Part shown: piece after piece, positions 22,683 through 22,768 of the stretch
Layout of the letters: every line of letters starts with the position of its first letter
Position numbering within the stretch: the first letter of the stretch is position 1
NCBI GenBank assembly: GCA_001437625.1
Contig: LIAL01000010.1
Span: 1-22,768 of the forward strand
Direction of reading: 5' to 3'
From: Nitrosopumilus sp. BACL13 MAG-121220-bin23
Lineage (GTDB): Archaea; Thermoproteota; Nitrososphaeria; Nitrososphaerales; Nitrosopumilaceae
DNA: 22,768 nucleotides
Program-made: the position numbers and the translations under genes
Notes under the pieces: model-generated
Database searches by the model: none
What the model was told of the DNA's origin: nothing
The model's input: the letters and a program-made list of their open reading frames with translations, nothing else

Positions 22683-22768
22683 ATGTTAACTCATGAATTA
22701 TACACAATACTAAATCTTGGAATGTATCTGGTAACATTCTCTATAGCTATAATTAGAAAAAAATTTTA
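22683..22768 (+). CDS. Start of a possible membrane protein (cut by right edge)
   Basis: An open frame from ATG at 22683 runs to the window end and would encode MLTHELYTILNLGMYLVTFS followed by more hydrophobic and basic residues (IAIIRKK). This looks like the first membrane helix of a small protein. The upstream sequence has A-rich tracts but no clean TATA box. Too short to assign. Confidence 0.35.
   Translation, partial: MLTHELYTILNLGMYLVTFSIAIIRKKF

Overview
The window is an ordinary-looking chromosomal segment of a mesophilic archaeon, most likely an ammonia-oxidising thaumarchaeote close to Nitrosopumilus. The DNA is clearly AT-rich. Most promoters show a TATA-like box about 25-30 nt before the start codon, as expected for leaderless archaeal mRNAs. 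Several proteins are archaeal or archaeal/eukaryotic only: S19e, Nep1, RNase P Rpp21/Rpr2, TFE, aTrm56, alpha-NAC, PDCD5-like and GTP cyclohydrolase III. One secreted protein carries the WIKNNAGWWADG repeat that I associate with thaumarchaeal surface proteins. I see no insertion sequence, CRISPR array, prophage or rRNA.

Layout. (1) 1-4438: the 3' part of an NrdD-like gene that lacks catalytic cysteines and the glycyl-radical tail, then a complete B12-dependent class II ribonucleotide reductase (nrdJ). (2) 4485-9371: a membrane-anchored glycoside-hydrolase-like protein, nep1, tRNA-Gly(UCC), the RNase P protein Rpp21, a secreted repeat protein, S19e and a PDCD5-like protein. (3) 9413-12057: an MDR oxidoreductase, a CitE/HpcH-type lyase and a TPR protein, closely spaced. 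(4) 12112-16435: a riboflavin cluster: ribE, then a tightly coupled run ribB-ribH-arfA-amidohydrolase-arfC. (5) 16472-17721: a lysine-rich protein with a SWIB-like tail, a hemerythrin-domain protein and an acidic-tailed hypothetical. (6) 17768-21004, minus strand: a compact run phoU-like, hflX, trm56, tfe. (7) 21095-22768: a PUA protein overlapping alpha-NAC, a small coiled-coil protein resembling A-type ATPase subunit H, a small membrane protein on the minus strand, and the beginning of another gene at the right edge.

The most interesting locus is the riboflavin cluster. The archaeal route (GTP to FAPy by ArfA, deformylation by ArfB, reduction by ArfC, deamination, dephosphorylation, then RibB/RibH/RibE) is present except for the deformylase, the deaminase and the phosphatase. 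An amidohydrolase with a complete cytosine-deaminase-like metal site lies between arfA and arfC, sharing 1 nt with the first and 14 nt with the second. It is a strong candidate for one of the missing steps, most likely the deaminase. The second notable item is the intact but apparently non-catalytic NrdD-like protein next to nrdJ. A third theme is several recent-looking in-frame duplications: 24-bp and 36-bp exact tandem repeats, an 87-bp spaced repeat with two differences, and an acidic microsatellite.
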